5,727 nucleotides of DNA from Thermoleophilaceae bacterium (GTDB lineage: Bacteria > Actinomycetota > Thermoleophilia > Solirubrobacterales > Thermoleophilaceae), in assembly GCA_013696425.1 (NCBI GenBank), contig JACCYP010000270.1, positions 1-5,727 of the forward strand, given 5' to 3'. A program made the position numbers and the translations under genes. Positions 5,618-5,727 of the stretch are shown in pieces. Position 1 is the first letter of the stretch; every line of letters starts with the position of its first letter. Under the pieces are notes generated by a model. The model did not search any database. It had not been told where the DNA came from and saw nothing but the letters and a program-made list of their open reading frames with translations.

Positions 5618-5665
5618 TTCGTCCGTCACTTAGTCCGGCCATAGGCGGCTTAAGTGCCGGACGAA
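5618..5665. repeat. 48-bp imperfect palindrome, possible terminator or operator
   Basis: The arms pair as TTCGTCCG (5618-5625) with CGGACGAA (5658-5665), a T/C mismatch, CACTTA (5627-5632) with TAAGTG (5651-5656), a G-T wobble, a second T/C mismatch, and CCG (5635-5637) with CGG (5646-5648). An 8-base centre (5638-5645) remains. This is 17 Watson-Crick pairs plus one wobble with only two symmetric mismatches, far better than chance hairpins nearby. It lies 36 bp after the last gene's stop. There is no T tract directly after it on either strand; on the minus side a TTTT occurs several bases beyond the stem. A terminator of the T-less kind, a protein-binding operator, a REP-like element or a small structured RNA all fit. 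The palindrome itself is directly seen; its role is inferred. Confidence 0.6.
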
Positions 5666-5727
5666 TCCCGACCGTGCCGCGGGCACCCGAAACCGCCCAA
5701 TCCTCCCCTTGTTGCCCGCAGTTCAAA
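5666..5727. other. Right-edge intergenic stretch with one small hairpin, no gene seen
   Basis: No plausible coding region covers this tail. The only structure is GTGCC (5674-5678) pairing with GGCAC (5682-5686) around a GCG loop, 8 bases after the large palindrome. A T-rich tract does not follow it. The sequence ends in GTTCAAA, which resembles a tRNA T-loop, but nothing before it supports a tRNA. Confidence 0.4.

Noticed and set aside
5069..5629. 186-codon minus-strand open frame at the right end
   Set aside because: It is antisense to the glmS C-terminus and the membrane protein, with Arg/Ala/Asp-rich composition typical of shadow frames.
5680..5727. tRNA whose T-loop would be GTTCAAA at the right edge
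   Set aside because: No D-arm, anticodon arm or acceptor strand of suitable shape is seen in the preceding 60 bases; the T-loop resemblance alone is too short.

Overview
This very G+C-rich window looks like an actinobacterial chromosome. The class Thermoleophilia (Solirubrobacterales or Gaiellales) is the best guess. That guess rests on the ribosomal S9 to GlmM gene order, a SnoaL-like protein of the 'VRRxxEEF' type, and a secreted protein with a NADxVDG motif. No rRNA or other phylogenetic marker confirms it, so the placement is an inference.

Layout, left to right. Positions 2-886 (+) hold the 3' part of rpsI (30S protein S9). Its normal S9 domain is preceded by at least 169 residues of Ala/Pro/Glu-rich extension, the first part of which is encoded by a 15-bp tandem repeat running off the left edge. 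Twelve bases later comes glmM (899-2215, +), phosphoglucosamine mutase. Two minus-strand genes follow. A SnoaL/NTF2-like protein (2183-2590) overlaps the 3' end of glmM tail to tail by 33 bp. Upstream of it on the same strand is a secreted cysteine-containing protein (2627-3412). An 85-bp divergent intergenic region separates the latter from glmS (3498-5141, +), glucosamine-6-phosphate synthase. A small four-helix membrane protein (5144-5581, +) starts 2 bp after the glmS stop. The last 146 bases have no convincing gene but hold a striking 48-bp imperfect palindrome (5618-5665).

How the genes fit together. GlmS makes glucosamine-6-phosphate from fructose-6-phosphate and glutamine, and GlmM converts it to glucosamine-1-phosphate. 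These are the steps before GlmU on the route to UDP-GlcNAc for peptidoglycan. rpsI and glmM are probably co-transcribed, as in many actinobacteria. The SnoaL-like and secreted genes sit between glmM and glmS in the opposite orientation and may form their own transcription unit.

The two observations most worth checking are both unusual versions of housekeeping genes. GlmS appears to lack about 70 residues in the second half of its glutaminase domain while the frame and all other recognisable motifs are intact. S9 carries a very long, repetitive acidic extension. I found no clear new multi-gene system here.
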